This document shows positions 17,537-25,854 of a stretch of 57,907 bases of DNA, piece after piece. Below the pieces are notes generated by a model. That model did not search any database, was not told where the DNA came from, and saw nothing but the letters and a program-made list of their open reading frames with translations. The DNA is taken from positions 1-57,907 of the forward strand of contig JANRJV010000031.1 of the NCBI GenBank assembly GCA_033763795.1. The letters run 5' to 3'. Each line of letters begins with the position of its first letter. Within the stretch, counting starts at the first letter, position 1. The position numbers were made by a program, and so were the translations under genes. Origin of the DNA: JAEUIV01 sp033763795. GTDB lineage: Bacteria; Planctomycetota; Phycisphaerae; Phycisphaerales; UBA1924.

Positions 17537-18652
17537 ATGAGCCTCTTCTCCAGGATCGCGCGAGCCCTGAGCATGCTCGCACTTGTCCCCGCCGCCGCGC
17601 TCGCACAGCCCGCCGAAGCCCCTCAGGGAGCCCAGATGGAATACGTCCGCATCACCACATCGATGGGCGACATCGTCCTCGAGCTCAACCGTGAGAAGGC
17701 GCCCCTCTCCGTCCAGAACTTCCTCGAATACGTCGACAAGGGCCACTACGAAGGCACCATCTTCCACCGCGTCATCCCCGGCTTCATGATCCAGGGCGGC
17801 GGCTTCACCAAGGACCTCGAGCAGAAGTCCACCAATCCCCCCATCAAGAACGAGTGGCAGAACGGCCTCAAGAACGTCCGCGGCGCCGTCTCAATGGCCC
17901 GGACCGCCGTCGCCGACTCCGCCACAAGCCAGTTCTTCATCAACGTCGTCAACAACGCCTTCCTCGACCAGCCCCGCGACGGCGCCGCCTACGCCGTCTT
18001 CGGCCGAGTCGTCCTGGGCATGCCCACCGTCGACAAGATCCGCTACGTCAAGACCGGCATCGAGAAGGGCATGGGCGACGTCCCCGTCGACGACGTCATC
18101 ATCGAGCGCGTCGCCCGCATCCCCGCCGCAGAAATCCCCGCCGTCCTCGAAGCCGGCAAGTCCGAAGCCGCCAACGACGCCGCCGAGCAGGCCAAGGCCG
18201 CCGAGGCCGCCCGCGTCCAGGCCGAGGAAGCCGCCAAGCAGGCCGCCGCCAAAGTCGAGGGCGATCTCGCCAAGGGCATCGAGCTCGTCAAGTCCAAGGG
18301 CGGCAACGTCGCCGAGGGCTCCAAGTCCGCCTCGGGCCTCTGGACCCTCGACGCCAAGATGGGCGACGGCGAGTCCCCCGCCCCCACCAGCACCGTCAAG
18401 GTCCACTACACCGGCTGGCTCGTCACCGGCACCGAGTTCGACTCCTCCCACAAGCGCGGCCAGCCCATCGAGTTCCCCCTCAACGGCGTCATCAAGGGCT
18501 GGACCGAAGGCGTCTCCGGAATGAAGGCCGGCGGAAAGCGCTACCTCGTCATCCCGCCCGCCCTCGCCTACGGCGAGCGCGGCGCCGGCGGCGTCATCCC
18601 CCCCAACTCCGTCCTCGTCTTCGAGGTCGACCTCCTCGAAGTCAAGAAGTAA
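17537..18652 (+). CDS. exported cyclophilin-FKBP fusion peptidyl-prolyl isomerase
   Basis: This 371-residue protein joins two unrelated peptidyl-prolyl isomerase folds. Residues 1-24 are a signal peptide ('RALSMLALVPAAALAQ'). Residues about 36-195 are a cyclophilin domain with 'GTIFHRVIPGFMIQGG' and 'VSMARTAVADSATSQFFINV', which contain the catalytic Arg, Phe, Met, Gln and the Gln-Phe-Phe core. A coiled-coil linker of Ala/Glu/Lys (about 205-245) follows. Residues about 280-371 are an FKBP domain with 'VKVHYTGWLVTGTEFDSS', 'VIKGWTEGVSGMKAGGKRYL' and 'IPPNSVLVFEVDLLEV'. It should help fold exported proteins in the periplasm. The start at 17537 was preferred over ATG 17525 because AAGGA lies 11 bases upstream of it. 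It follows the terminator of the previous gene and is probably transcribed alone. Confidence 0.92.
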   Translation: MSLFSRIARALSMLALVPAAALAQPAEAPQGAQMEYVRITTSMGDIVLELNREKAPLSVQNFLEYVDKGHYEGTIFHRVIPGFMIQGGGFTKDLEQKSTNPPIKNEWQNGLKNVRGAVSMARTAVADSATSQFFINVVNNAFLDQPRDGAAYAVFGRVVLGMPTVDKIRYVKTGIEKGMGDVPVDDVIIERVARIPAAEIPAVLEAGKSEAANDAAEQAKAAEAARVQAEEAAKQAAAKVEGDLAKGIELVKSKGGNVAEGSKSASGLWTLDAKMGDGESPAPTSTVKVHYTGWLVTGTEFDSSHKRGQPIEFPLNGVIKGWTEGVSGMKAGGKRYLVIPPALAYGERGAGGVIPPNSVLVFEVDLLEVKK

Positions 18653-18714
18653 CCTCCCGGCTCGCAAACTGTTCGCTCGACGCGCACGCGACCCCGACGT
18701 GCCGCTGCAACTCC

Positions 18715-18753
18715 CCTCACGCACCTCCCTTTGCAAATAAAGGGAATGTGAGG
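18715..18753 (+). terminator. possible terminator hairpin in the 324-base gap before the subtilase
   Basis: An outer stem CCTCAC/GTGAGG and an inner stem CCCTTT/AAAGGG (loop GCAAAT) form a two-part hairpin about 60 bases after the isomerase stop. There is no T-run after it, so it is not a standard intrinsic terminator. The rest of the gap (18653-18976) contains TTGACG near 18769 without a matching -10, a direct repeat of GGGAATGT, and otherwise nothing I can identify. Confidence 0.28.
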
Positions 18754-18976
18754 GAATGTTGCGTTTTGGCTTGACGGGCCCGGACCTGTCGATGACCTTT
18801 GACGTGCTCGCTCCTCACCGACCGCCGGGTCGTCCGGCGAGAGGGTGGTTGCGGCGTCGCGGGGCCGTTGGGCCGGTCTCGCGCTGGAGGTGCCGCCGGT
18901 CCAGCCCACCGGCCCAGTCCCCTCGCACCCGGTCGGCCCACGCCGCCCGCACCACCGCGAAGGGAGGGAGGAACGC

Positions 18977-21900
18977 TTGATTCATCGATTTGTGGGGCGC
19001 ATCGCCACGCCCACCGCCGTCGCCGCGCTCGCTCTGCTCGGAGCCGCGTGGACTTCCGCAAACGCAGCCCCCCTCGCGGACCAGCCGGTCATCAGCTTCC
19101 GCAGCGGCGCGGTGCAGACGCCGCGCATGAACGAGGCCCAGATCGCCGGCGCTTTCGCCGCTCTCTCGGCCCAGCAGCGACAGGTCGGCGCCGATGCGCC
19201 CGCCCCGCGACGCCTCGTCGTCTCCTTTGACTCCCCCGTCTCCGACCCCGACCGCGCGGCCCTCGCCGCGCAGGGCCTGCGACTCCTCACGCCGCTGGGC
19301 GGCAACGCCTTCTTCGCCTCCCTCGACCCCGCCGTGCTTGACGCCGGCGCCCTCGCCGCTCATCCCGACATCGCCTTCGTCGCCCCGATCCAGCGCCAGT
19401 GGAAGCAGCACCCCGACGTCATCGCCGGCGTCCTGCACTCCTGGGCGCTCATCAACCCGGGACAGGACAAGACCGCGAACGAACCCCCCGTCGTCGCCCT
19501 CTACGTCATGTTCCATCAGGACGCCGACATCGACGCCGAGGGCCTCGCCGCCCTCCAGCGCCACGGCGCCGAGGTCCGCTCCATCGTTGATCCGATCAAC
19601 ATGGCCGTCGTCCACATCCCCGCCGAGAACATCAAGGGACTCTCGGACGAAGACGCCGTCATGTGGGTCGAGCCCCCGCTCCCCATGCTCTCCGAACTCA
19701 ACGCCGAGAACCGCGCACGCACCGGCGCCGACCTCGCCGCCGCCGCTCCCTACAACCTCAACGGCGCGGGAGTCACCGTCTTCGTCTACGACGGCGGAAC
19801 CATCCGAACCACCCACCAGGACTTCCAGGGCCGCGCCACAAACATCGACACCGACGCCGTCAGCGGCCACGCCACCCACGTCTCGGGAACCATCGGCGGC
19901 GCCGGAATCGCCGACGCCAACGAGCGAGGAATGGCCCCCGGAGTCACACTCGTCAACGCCGGATTCGAAGGCGACGGCAGCAACGGCTTCCTCTACACGG
20001 ACCCGGGCGACATCCTCGCCGACTACACCCTCGCCATCAACACCTGGGGCGCCGACATCTCCAACAACTCCATCGGAAACAACACCGAGCCCAACGGCTT
20101 CCCCTGCGCCTGGCAGGGCGACTACGGCGCCACCGAAGTCCTCATCGACAGCATCGCCCGCGGCAGCATCGGCGCACCCTTCAGAATCGTCTGGGCCGCC
20201 GGCAACGAACGCCAGGGCAGCCGCTGCGACGTCGAAGGCTTCGGCGATTACTACAGCTCCGGACCACCGGCCAACGCCAAAAACCAGATCAGCGTCGGCG
20301 CACTCAACTCTAACGACGACTCCATGACCACTTTCTCCTCCTGGGGCCCCTCCGACGACGGACGCATGCGCCCCGACATCGCCGCCCCGGGCTGCGAATC
20401 GGGCGGTGACGGCGGCGTCCGCTCCTGCACCAGCTCCAGCGACACCGCATACTCCACGCTCTGCGGCACGTCCATGGCCTCGCCGACGGTCTGCGGCCTC
20501 AGCGCCCTCATCATCCAGGAATACCGCCGCCTCAACCCCAGCCTCCCCGACATGCTCCCCTCGACCCTCAAGGTCCTGTGGATGCACACCGCGGTCGACA
20601 TCCTCAACCCCGGCCCCGACTATCAGACGGGCTACGGCTCTGTCCGCGTCATCCCTGCTCTCGACCACCTCCGCTCCGGAAACTACACCACGGGCTCCGT
20701 CAATCAGAACGGCTCCGTCGGTGTTGTCGTCGTCGTCCAGCCGGGCGACCCCCAGCTCAAGATCACCATCGCCTGGGACGATCCGCCCGCAACTCCCAAC
20801 GTCAACCCCACGCTCGTCAACAACCTCGACCTCGTCGTCCGCAGCCCCAGCGGCGTCCGTCACTATCCCTGGACCCTCGACCCCGCCGCCCCTTCCGCGA
20901 ACGCCGTCCGCACGCAGCCCAACACCCGCGACAACAACGAGCAGGTCTTCGTCCAGAACCCCGAGCCCGGAACCTGGTCCGTCGAAGTCGTCGGCACCAG
21001 CGTCCCCATCGGACCGCAGGTCTTCTCGCTCGCCGCGTCCCCCTTCCTCCGCAACTGCGCCGACCAGGGCATCGCCTCGCTCGACCAGTCCATCTACAAC
21101 TGCTCCGACTCCGCCATCCTCCGCGTCGGCGACTGCGGCCTAAACACCAGCGACTCCATCATCGAGACCGTTGAAGCCCACATCGCTTCCACCTCCGACC
21201 CCGTGGGCTTCACCGTCACCCTCACCGAGATCGGCGACGCCGCCGCGGACTTCCGCGTCACCGTCCCCCTCGCCACGGCCGCGACCCCCGGCGCCCTGCT
21301 CGTCGCACCCGGAGACACCATCACCCTCACCTACCAGGACGCCGACACCGGAGCCGGCTCGCCCGGAGTCGCCACCGCCACCGCAACCGTCGACTGCACC
21401 GCCCCCGTCATCTCGGGCGTCGCCGTCTCCAACATCCAGCCCCGCAGCGCCACCGTCACCTTCGCCACCAACGAGCCCGCAACCGCGCGCCTCCGCTGGG
21501 GCACCGCCTGCGGCAGCCTCACCAACACCCTCTCCTCCACGACCGTCGGCGTCACCCACACCTTCAACATCACGGGCCTGACCGATCAGACCGTCTACTT
21601 CTTCTCCGTCGAAGCCACCGACTCCGCCGGCAACATCGCCCTCAGCGACAACGCCGGAAACTGCTACTCCTTCGAGACGCCCGACATCCCCGACTTCTTC
21701 ACGCAGCTCTTCACCGGAACCGCCGACCCCAACGACCTCGACAACCGCAAGATCCTCTTCACGCCCGGCGGCAGCAACCCCGCGCAGTTCTATGTCGCCT
21801 GCTCGGAAACCATCTCCGTCCTCCCGGTTGACCCCGGCGCCGGAACGCCCGTCACGCTCCCGGATAACAACCCCGCCCTCCGAATCGATCTCGCCGGAGG

Positions 21901-23314
21901 ACAGACCGTCAAGCTCTACGGCGTCGAGTACCCGACGGTCTGGGTCAATCCCAACGGCCACCTCACCTTCAACGGCGAAGACGCCAGCGGAACCGAGTCG
22001 ATCACCAATCACTTCAGCCGCCCGCGCATCTCCGCCCTCTACGACGAGCTGGGCCCGCACCTCGCAGGCAGCCAGGTCACCTGGCAGCAGCTCGCCGACA
22101 GCCTCGTCATCAGCTTCGTCAACGTCCGCGAGGACGTCACCGGCGGCGGCAATAACACCTTCCAGTACCAGCTCTACTTCGACGGCCGCATCCAGCTCTC
22201 ATACCTCAGCATCAGCATCCTCGACGGCCTCGCCGGACTCTCCAGAGGAACCGGCCAGCCCGCCGACTTCACCGAGTCCGACCTCTCCACCTACGGCGCC
22301 TGCGGCCCGCAGCCGCCCATCGCCGTCGGGCAGGCGCTCGCAACGCCCTCGCGCCAGCCCCTCCAGATCACTCTCAACGCCGTCGACGACGGCCTGCCCT
22401 TCCCCTCGCAGCTCTCCTTCATCGTCGACTCGCTCCCCACCAACGGCAAGCTCTTCGAAACGGGCGGCAACCCCATCATCAACGTCCCTCACGTCATCTC
22501 GCGCTCCGCCAACCAGCTCCGCTACGAGCCCGCATGCTCCTTCGGCGGCGCCGATTCCTTCACCTTCCGCGCCAGCGACCAGGGCGTCCCGCCCCAGGGC
22601 GGACTCTCCAACCAGGCTCTCGTCAGCATCACCGTGGGCGGCCGCACCCCGATACACCAGTGGCTCACCGATGACACGAACCCCGGATGGGCCACCACAG
22701 GAAGCTGGGCCTTCGGCCGGCCTCTCGGACAGGGCGGCTCCACCGGCGGCGGCTCAGGCTCGCCCGACCCCGCCGCGGGCTTCACGGGAACCAACGTCTA
22801 CGGCTTCAACCTCGCCGGCAACTACACCAACTCCATGCCCGAGTACACCCTCACCTCCACGCCCTTCAGCATGACCGGCCAGACCGGATCGTTCGTCACC
22901 TTCCGCCGCTGGCTGGGCGTCGAACGGTCCCGCTACGACTTCGCAACCTTCCAGATCTCCACCAACGGCGGCTCCTCGTGGACCACCGTCTGGACCAACT
23001 CCTTCGACACATCGCTCAACGACGGCGGCTGGACACTCCAGAGCTTCGACATAGCCTCGATCGTCGACAACCAGCCCTCCGTCCAGTTCCGCTGGACCAT
23101 GGGCCCGACCGACGGTTCGGTCATCTACTGCGGCTGGAACCTCGACGACATCGTCGTCTCCGCATACATCCCCCTCCAGCCCTGCCTCAGCGACTTCAAC
23201 GACGACTGCCGCGTCGACTTCGGCGATATCACCAAGGTCCTCGAAGGCTGGGGAACCTACAACTTCAACGACATCACCCTGATCCTCACCAACTGGCAGA
23301 CCACCTGCAACTGA
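18977..23314 (+). CDS. giant secreted subtilisin-like serine protease, multidomain, dockerin-like end
   Basis: This is a 1445-residue exported protease starting with TTG at 18977, chosen because a strong GGGAGGGAGGA lies five bases upstream and the result begins with a signal peptide ending 'SANAA'. Longer in-frame starts back to 18845 give an unlikely leader. The S8 catalytic domain has Asp272 ('VFVYDGG'), His298 ('GHATHVSGT') and Ser499 ('CGTSMASP'). After it come a proprotein-convertase-like beta region ('PGTWSVEVVGTSV'), a fibronectin-III-like domain (about 808-898), a cadherin/Ig-like domain with 'DSLPTNGKLFE' near 1140-1210, a MAM/jelly-roll-like segment (about 1225-1400), and a dockerin-like end ('DCRVDFGDITKVLEGWG', then a shortened 'YNFNDITLILTNW'). 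It is monocistronic, with its own terminator. Degradation of proteins or peptides outside the cell is the likely role. Confidence 0.88.
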   Translation: MIHRFVGRIATPTAVAALALLGAAWTSANAAPLADQPVISFRSGAVQTPRMNEAQIAGAFAALSAQQRQVGADAPAPRRLVVSFDSPVSDPDRAALAAQGLRLLTPLGGNAFFASLDPAVLDAGALAAHPDIAFVAPIQRQWKQHPDVIAGVLHSWALINPGQDKTANEPPVVALYVMFHQDADIDAEGLAALQRHGAEVRSIVDPINMAVVHIPAENIKGLSDEDAVMWVEPPLPMLSELNAENRARTGADLAAAAPYNLNGAGVTVFVYDGGTIRTTHQDFQGRATNIDTDAVSGHATHVSGTIGGAGIADANERGMAPGVTLVNAGFEGDGSNGFLYTDPGDILADYTLAINTWGADISNNSIGNNTEPNGFPCAWQGDYGATEVLIDSIARGSIGAPFRIVWAAGNERQGSRCDVEGFGDYYSSGPPANAKNQISVGALNSNDDSMTTFSSWGPSDDGRMRPDIAAPGCESGGDGGVRSCTSSSDTAYSTLCGTSMASPTVCGLSALIIQEYRRLNPSLPDMLPSTLKVLWMHTAVDILNPGPDYQTGYGSVRVIPALDHLRSGNYTTGSVNQNGSVGVVVVVQPGDPQLKITIAWDDPPATPNVNPTLVNNLDLVVRSPSGVRHYPWTLDPAAPSANAVRTQPNTRDNNEQVFVQNPEPGTWSVEVVGTSVPIGPQVFSLAASPFLRNCADQGIASLDQSIYNCSDSAILRVGDCGLNTSDSIIETVEAHIASTSDPVGFTVTLTEIGDAAADFRVTVPLATAATPGALLVAPGDTITLTYQDADTGAGSPGVATATATVDCTAPVISGVAVSNIQPRSATVTFATNEPATARLRWGTACGSLTNTLSSTTVGVTHTFNITGLTDQTVYFFSVEATDSAGNIALSDNAGNCYSFETPDIPDFFTQLFTGTADPNDLDNRKILFTPGGSNPAQFYVACSETISVLPVDPGAGTPVTLPDNNPALRIDLAGGQTVKLYGVEYPTVWVNPNGHLTFNGEDASGTESITNHFSRPRISALYDELGPHLAGSQVTWQQLADSLVISFVNVREDVTGGGNNTFQYQLYFDGRIQLSYLSISILDGLAGLSRGTGQPADFTESDLSTYGACGPQPPIAVGQALATPSRQPLQITLNAVDDGLPFPSQLSFIVDSLPTNGKLFETGGNPIINVPHVISRSANQLRYEPACSFGGADSFTFRASDQGVPPQGGLSNQALVSITVGGRTPIHQWLTDDTNPGWATTGSWAFGRPLGQGGSTGGGSGSPDPAAGFTGTNVYGFNLAGNYTNSMPEYTLTSTPFSMTGQTGSFVTFRRWLGVERSRYDFATFQISTNGGSSWTTVWTNSFDTSLNDGGWTLQSFDIASIVDNQPSVQFRWTMGPTDGSVIYCGWNLDDIVVSAYIPLQPCLSDFNDDCRVDFGDITKVLEGWGTYNFNDITLILTNWQTTCN

Positions 23315-23369
23315 CCCGATCGCCCCGTCGCCGGCCCCAGCGCCGTCGCCGGAACGCACGATCACCCCG

Positions 23370-23405
23370 ACGGTCCAGCGGCCTCCCGCTGGACCGTTTT
23401 CTTTT
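23370..23405 (+). terminator. Rho-independent terminator of the subtilase gene
   Basis: A ten-base perfect stem CGGTCCAGCG/CGCTGGACCG with a six-base loop is followed by TTTTCTTTTC. It lies 56 bases after the stop codon and before a gene on the opposite strand. Confidence 0.88.
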
Positions 23406-23456
23406 CCCCACAGCCGCACGCACAACCGCTCTCAAGCCCCCGGCGCCCGCCCGACC

Positions 23457-24419
23457 CTACGCGTAGACCTCCATCATCACGCGCCGCGTCGGCCGAACCT
23501 CCTTATGGATCATCCGCCGGTCCCAGCGGCGCACGTCGCTCATCGCCTCCGGGTCCACACGCAGGTACTGCTCCAGCGCCTCCCCCTGCAGGATCATCGC
23601 AAGCTGCTGGAAGATCCCCAGCTCCATCCCCGCCAGCCCGCAGATGTAGATCAGGTTCCGCTCGCTGATCAGTTGCGGCAGAAGCTGATCGCGGCTCACC
23701 CGCAGGCGGTCCTGCACGTACATCTCGGGCAGCCCGTCCCGCGACTCCCGGCTCAGCGCCGTCAGGTACGTGAAGTTCCGATGCTTCGACGCCATGCTCA
23801 GGAAGAAATCGTGATAGATCAGGTCCGTCGAGTAAGGCGAGCCCATGATCAGCGTCACCTGCCCCGCGTACCCGTTCCGGAAAAGGTCCAGCAGCATCCC
23901 CCGGAACGGCGCGATCCCCGTCCCCGTCGCGATGAACAGGTAGTCGTGCGCGCTGTGCTCGCTGGGCAGCACGAACCGCTTGCCGTTGGGCCCGCTGATC
24001 CGCAGCCGCTGACCGGGGCTCAGGTCGCACAGATAGTTCGACGCCACGCCCAGGAACAACTTGTGGTTCTCCCAGTTCTCGTCGATCGCCCGCTTCACCG
24101 TGATCGCGTAGACCTTCCCCTCCCCGTCCGAGCCCAGCAGGGGCGACGCCAGCGAATACAGCCGAACCTTGTGAGGCTTGCCCGACGCGTCCACCCCCTC
24201 CGGAATCACCCCCAGCGACTGCCCGGGCCAGCACTTCCCGACCAGCGGCGTCCCCGACACATCGATCTCGATGTGCCGCACGAAGCTCGCCGACTTCTTG
24301 CTCGCCGTGCAACGCTCGTTCGACACCACCACGCCCACGCCCGGCTCCGTGGGCCGCAACAGGTGCATCGGAACGTCCTGCAGAGCAGGCTCCCTCACGC
24401 CGCTTTCATTCGATGACAT
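23457..24419 (-). CDS. ferredoxin--NADP(+) reductase, plant-type
   Basis: This is a 320-residue flavoprotein that moves electrons between ferredoxin (or flavodoxin) and NADP(H). The FAD domain has 'KVRLYSLASP' (the R-x-Y-S/T flavin motif) and 'VYAITVKRA', and 'GNY...'-like phosphate contacts are replaced by 'ASNYLCDLSPGQRLRISGP'. The NADP domain has 'FIATGTGIAPFRGML', 'LIMGSPYSTDLIYHDFF' and 'IYICGLAGMELGI'. The C-terminus 'MEVYA' keeps the conserved penultimate Tyr that stacks on the flavin. These place it in the plastidic/PetH-like class rather than the short bacterial Fpr class. A promoter just upstream would make its mRNA almost leaderless. No ferredoxin gene is adjacent. Confidence 0.9.
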   Translation of the reverse strand: MSSNESGVREPALQDVPMHLLRPTEPGVGVVVSNERCTASKKSASFVRHIEIDVSGTPLVGKCWPGQSLGVIPEGVDASGKPHKVRLYSLASPLLGSDGEGKVYAITVKRAIDENWENHKLFLGVASNYLCDLSPGQRLRISGPNGKRFVLPSEHSAHDYLFIATGTGIAPFRGMLLDLFRNGYAGQVTLIMGSPYSTDLIYHDFFLSMASKHRNFTYLTALSRESRDGLPEMYVQDRLRVSRDQLLPQLISERNLIYICGLAGMELGIFQQLAMILQGEALEQYLRVDPEAMSDVRRWDRRMIHKEVRPTRRVMMEVYA

Positions 24420-24426
24420 CGCGCCG

Positions 24427-24456
24427 ACCGTAGTTGGGGGGGCGCGCCAGTGTCAA
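24427..24456 (-). promoter_or_regulatory. candidate sigma-70 promoter of the ferredoxin reductase gene
   Basis: On the minus strand a perfect TTGACA (24456-24451) is followed after 18 bases by TACGGT (24432-24427, 3 of 6 matches). Transcription would then start within a few bases of the ATG at 24419, which predicts a nearly leaderless mRNA. Confidence 0.42.
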
Positions 24457-24486
24457 GCCTCGCACGCCCCTCGCTACCTTCGAACC

Positions 24487-25107
24487 ATGCCCGCGCACCC
24501 GCAACCGCGCCGCCCGGACCGACCACATCCGCTCGACCGTCCACGCCCCGACGCACAGGCCGGCCGCGTCAGCCTCCGCTCGCCCTGCCCCGCCGACAAG
24601 CAGGAGTTCCTCCTCCTCCGCGCGCGCAGCCGCGACTTCCTCGCCCCGTGGGAAGCAACGCCGCCCGGCGTCAGGAACCCCTTCACCGAAGCCGCCTTCG
24701 ACCGCTTCCTCTCCACCGCCTCAACCGACACCAGCCGCCGATGGCTCATCGTCCGCAACCAGGACGGCGCCATCCTCGGCCAGATCGGCCTAGGCGGCAT
24801 CATCCGCGGAGCCTTCCAGAGCGCCTTCGTCGGATACTGGCTCGGCTCCGACTACGCGCGACAGGGATACATGTCAGAAGCACTCGCCCTCGCCCTCAAG
24901 CTCGCCTTCGGCCCGCTCAAGCTCCACCGCGTCGAGGCCAACATCATCCCGGGCAACGAGCCCTCACGCGCACTCGTCAAGAAGCTCGGCTTCCGCTACG
25001 AGGGACTCGCGCTCCGCTATCTCCGCGTCAATCACCGCTGGCAGGACCACGAACACTGGGCCATCACCAGCGAAGACTGCAAGCAGCGCCGCCCAGCCGC
25101 GAACTGA
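24487..25107 (+). CDS. GNAT-family acetyltransferase, RimJ/RimL-like
   Basis: This 206-residue protein is a GNAT acetyltransferase of the RimJ/RimL subgroup, which acetylate ribosomal-protein N-termini or other amines. Residues 1-28 are Pro/Arg-rich and probably disordered. The fold then shows 'EFLLLRARSRDFLAPWEATP' (RimJ-type), 'GQIGLGGIIRGAFQSAFVGY', 'RQGYMSEALALALKLAF' as acetyl-CoA-binding helix, 'HRVEANIIPGNEPSRALVKK' and 'GFRYEGLALRYLRVNHRWQD'. The last two are hallmarks of the subgroup. The start at ATG 24487 was chosen because longer in-frame extensions lie in the upstream region of the opposite gene. It may be first in an operon with the small HTH gene 85 bases downstream. Confidence 0.88.
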   Translation: MPAHPQPRRPDRPHPLDRPRPDAQAGRVSLRSPCPADKQEFLLLRARSRDFLAPWEATPPGVRNPFTEAAFDRFLSTASTDTSRRWLIVRNQDGAILGQIGLGGIIRGAFQSAFVGYWLGSDYARQGYMSEALALALKLAFGPLKLHRVEANIIPGNEPSRALVKKLGFRYEGLALRYLRVNHRWQDHEHWAITSEDCKQRRPAAN

Positions 25108-25192
25108 CCCGCGACCTTGGCCGCGCGGTACACTCGCCGCCATCGAGCCGCACGGATCCCGCGGCCCTGCAGGCCAAGGAAGGAACCTCACT

Positions 25193-25468
25193 ATGCCCGA
25201 TCACGATCCGGGCCACGCGCCTCCATTTCGCTCGTCCGATCGCACCGCCCAGCGACCCGCCGTCCGGCGTGTCATCCGCGACGCCGTCCTCCGCACGCTC
25301 AGCCACCGCGAGCGCCTGCTCCTCATCCTCGCCTTCGCCGAAGGCCTCTCAGACGCCGAAATCGCCGCCGTCATGGGAATGTCCCGCGACGCCGCCGCGC
25401 GCGAGCGCGAACGCATCACCTCGGGACTCCGCGCCGCCGTCGCCCCGCACCTCGCACTCGGGCAGTGA
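25193..25468 (+). CDS. small sigma-70 region 4-like helix-turn-helix protein
   Basis: This is a 91-residue protein whose residues about 30-80 read 'TLSHRERLLLILAFAEGLSD' then 'AEIAAVMGMSRDAAARERER', which is the pattern of sigma factor region 4 (a helix after 'S-x-R-E-R-L', then D-A-E-I-A-x-x-M-G-M-S helix-turn-helix). The regions 1-3 that a real sigma factor needs are absent, and the N-terminal 28 residues are Pro/Arg/Asp-rich. It could therefore be a DNA-binding or anti-sigma partner rather than a sigma factor. CAAGGAAGG precedes the ATG. It sits between an acetyltransferase and an HTH-TPR regulator gene. Confidence 0.7.
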   Translation: MPDHDPGHAPPFRSSDRTAQRPAVRRVIRDAVLRTLSHRERLLLILAFAEGLSDAEIAAVMGMSRDAAARERERITSGLRAAVAPHLALGQ

Positions 25469-25552
25469 GTGTTAGGTAGATGTAAGGTTGACGCGATCGG
25501 GGGGGCGATCTACCCCCCTAAAAGAAACTGAAGACTCTCCTAAAGTTGCTTC

Positions 25553-25585
25553 TTGCCCACTTTGGCAATTGCGGTAGTCTAGACT
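25553..25585 (+). promoter_or_regulatory. candidate promoter with two overlapping palindromes, upstream of the HTH-TPR regulator
   Basis: TTGCCC (25553-25558) and TAGTCT (25575-25580) are 16 bases apart. The -35 lies inside the inverted repeat TTGCC-N6-GGCAA (25553-25568), and the -10 lies inside the perfect ten-base palindrome AGTCTAGACT (25576-25585). The surrounding 25520-25600 is clearly lower in GC than its neighbours. This is the layout of a repressible promoter. The rest of the 351-base gap (25469-25819) contains a G-run/C-run hairpin at about 25499-25518 and a long leader of some 230 bases. Confidence 0.38.
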
Positions 25586-25761
25586 GAGTTCGAGTTCTGC
25601 AGGATTTGCGTGGGTGGGGCAGAGTCTGCGGGTCTCGGTGTTCGGGCGTGTGCTGAAGGGAACCCCTGACGAGGACGATCGAATCGTTCTCAGACCCCGT
25701 GTGGGGCACGAGGGAGCTTGAATTCGGCAGGCGTCCCGGAGAGAGTGGTGGGCTGACCGGA

Positions 25762-25854
25762 GTGTCAGTCAAGCGTCGTCGCAGGAAGCGTCGGCGTCAG
25801 TCGCGGGAGACCCCCTTTTATGGACGCTTCCGAACCCCGTCGTCAACGCCTTGA
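25762..25854 (+). other. possible arginine-rich leader peptide ORF (30 codons)
   Basis: A GTG-started frame reads V-S-V-K-R-R-R-R-K-R-R-R-Q and ends with TGA at 25852-25854, past the regulator start at 25820 in another frame. Seven of ten consecutive codons are Arg. No good ribosome binding site is present (only CCGGA touching the GTG), so translation is doubtful. Confidence 0.18.

Noticed and set aside
18815..20863. 682-residue minus-strand frame opposite the subtilase
   Set aside because: It is Gly/Val/Asp-rich, the mirror of C-ending codons in the real gene, and no motif is seen.
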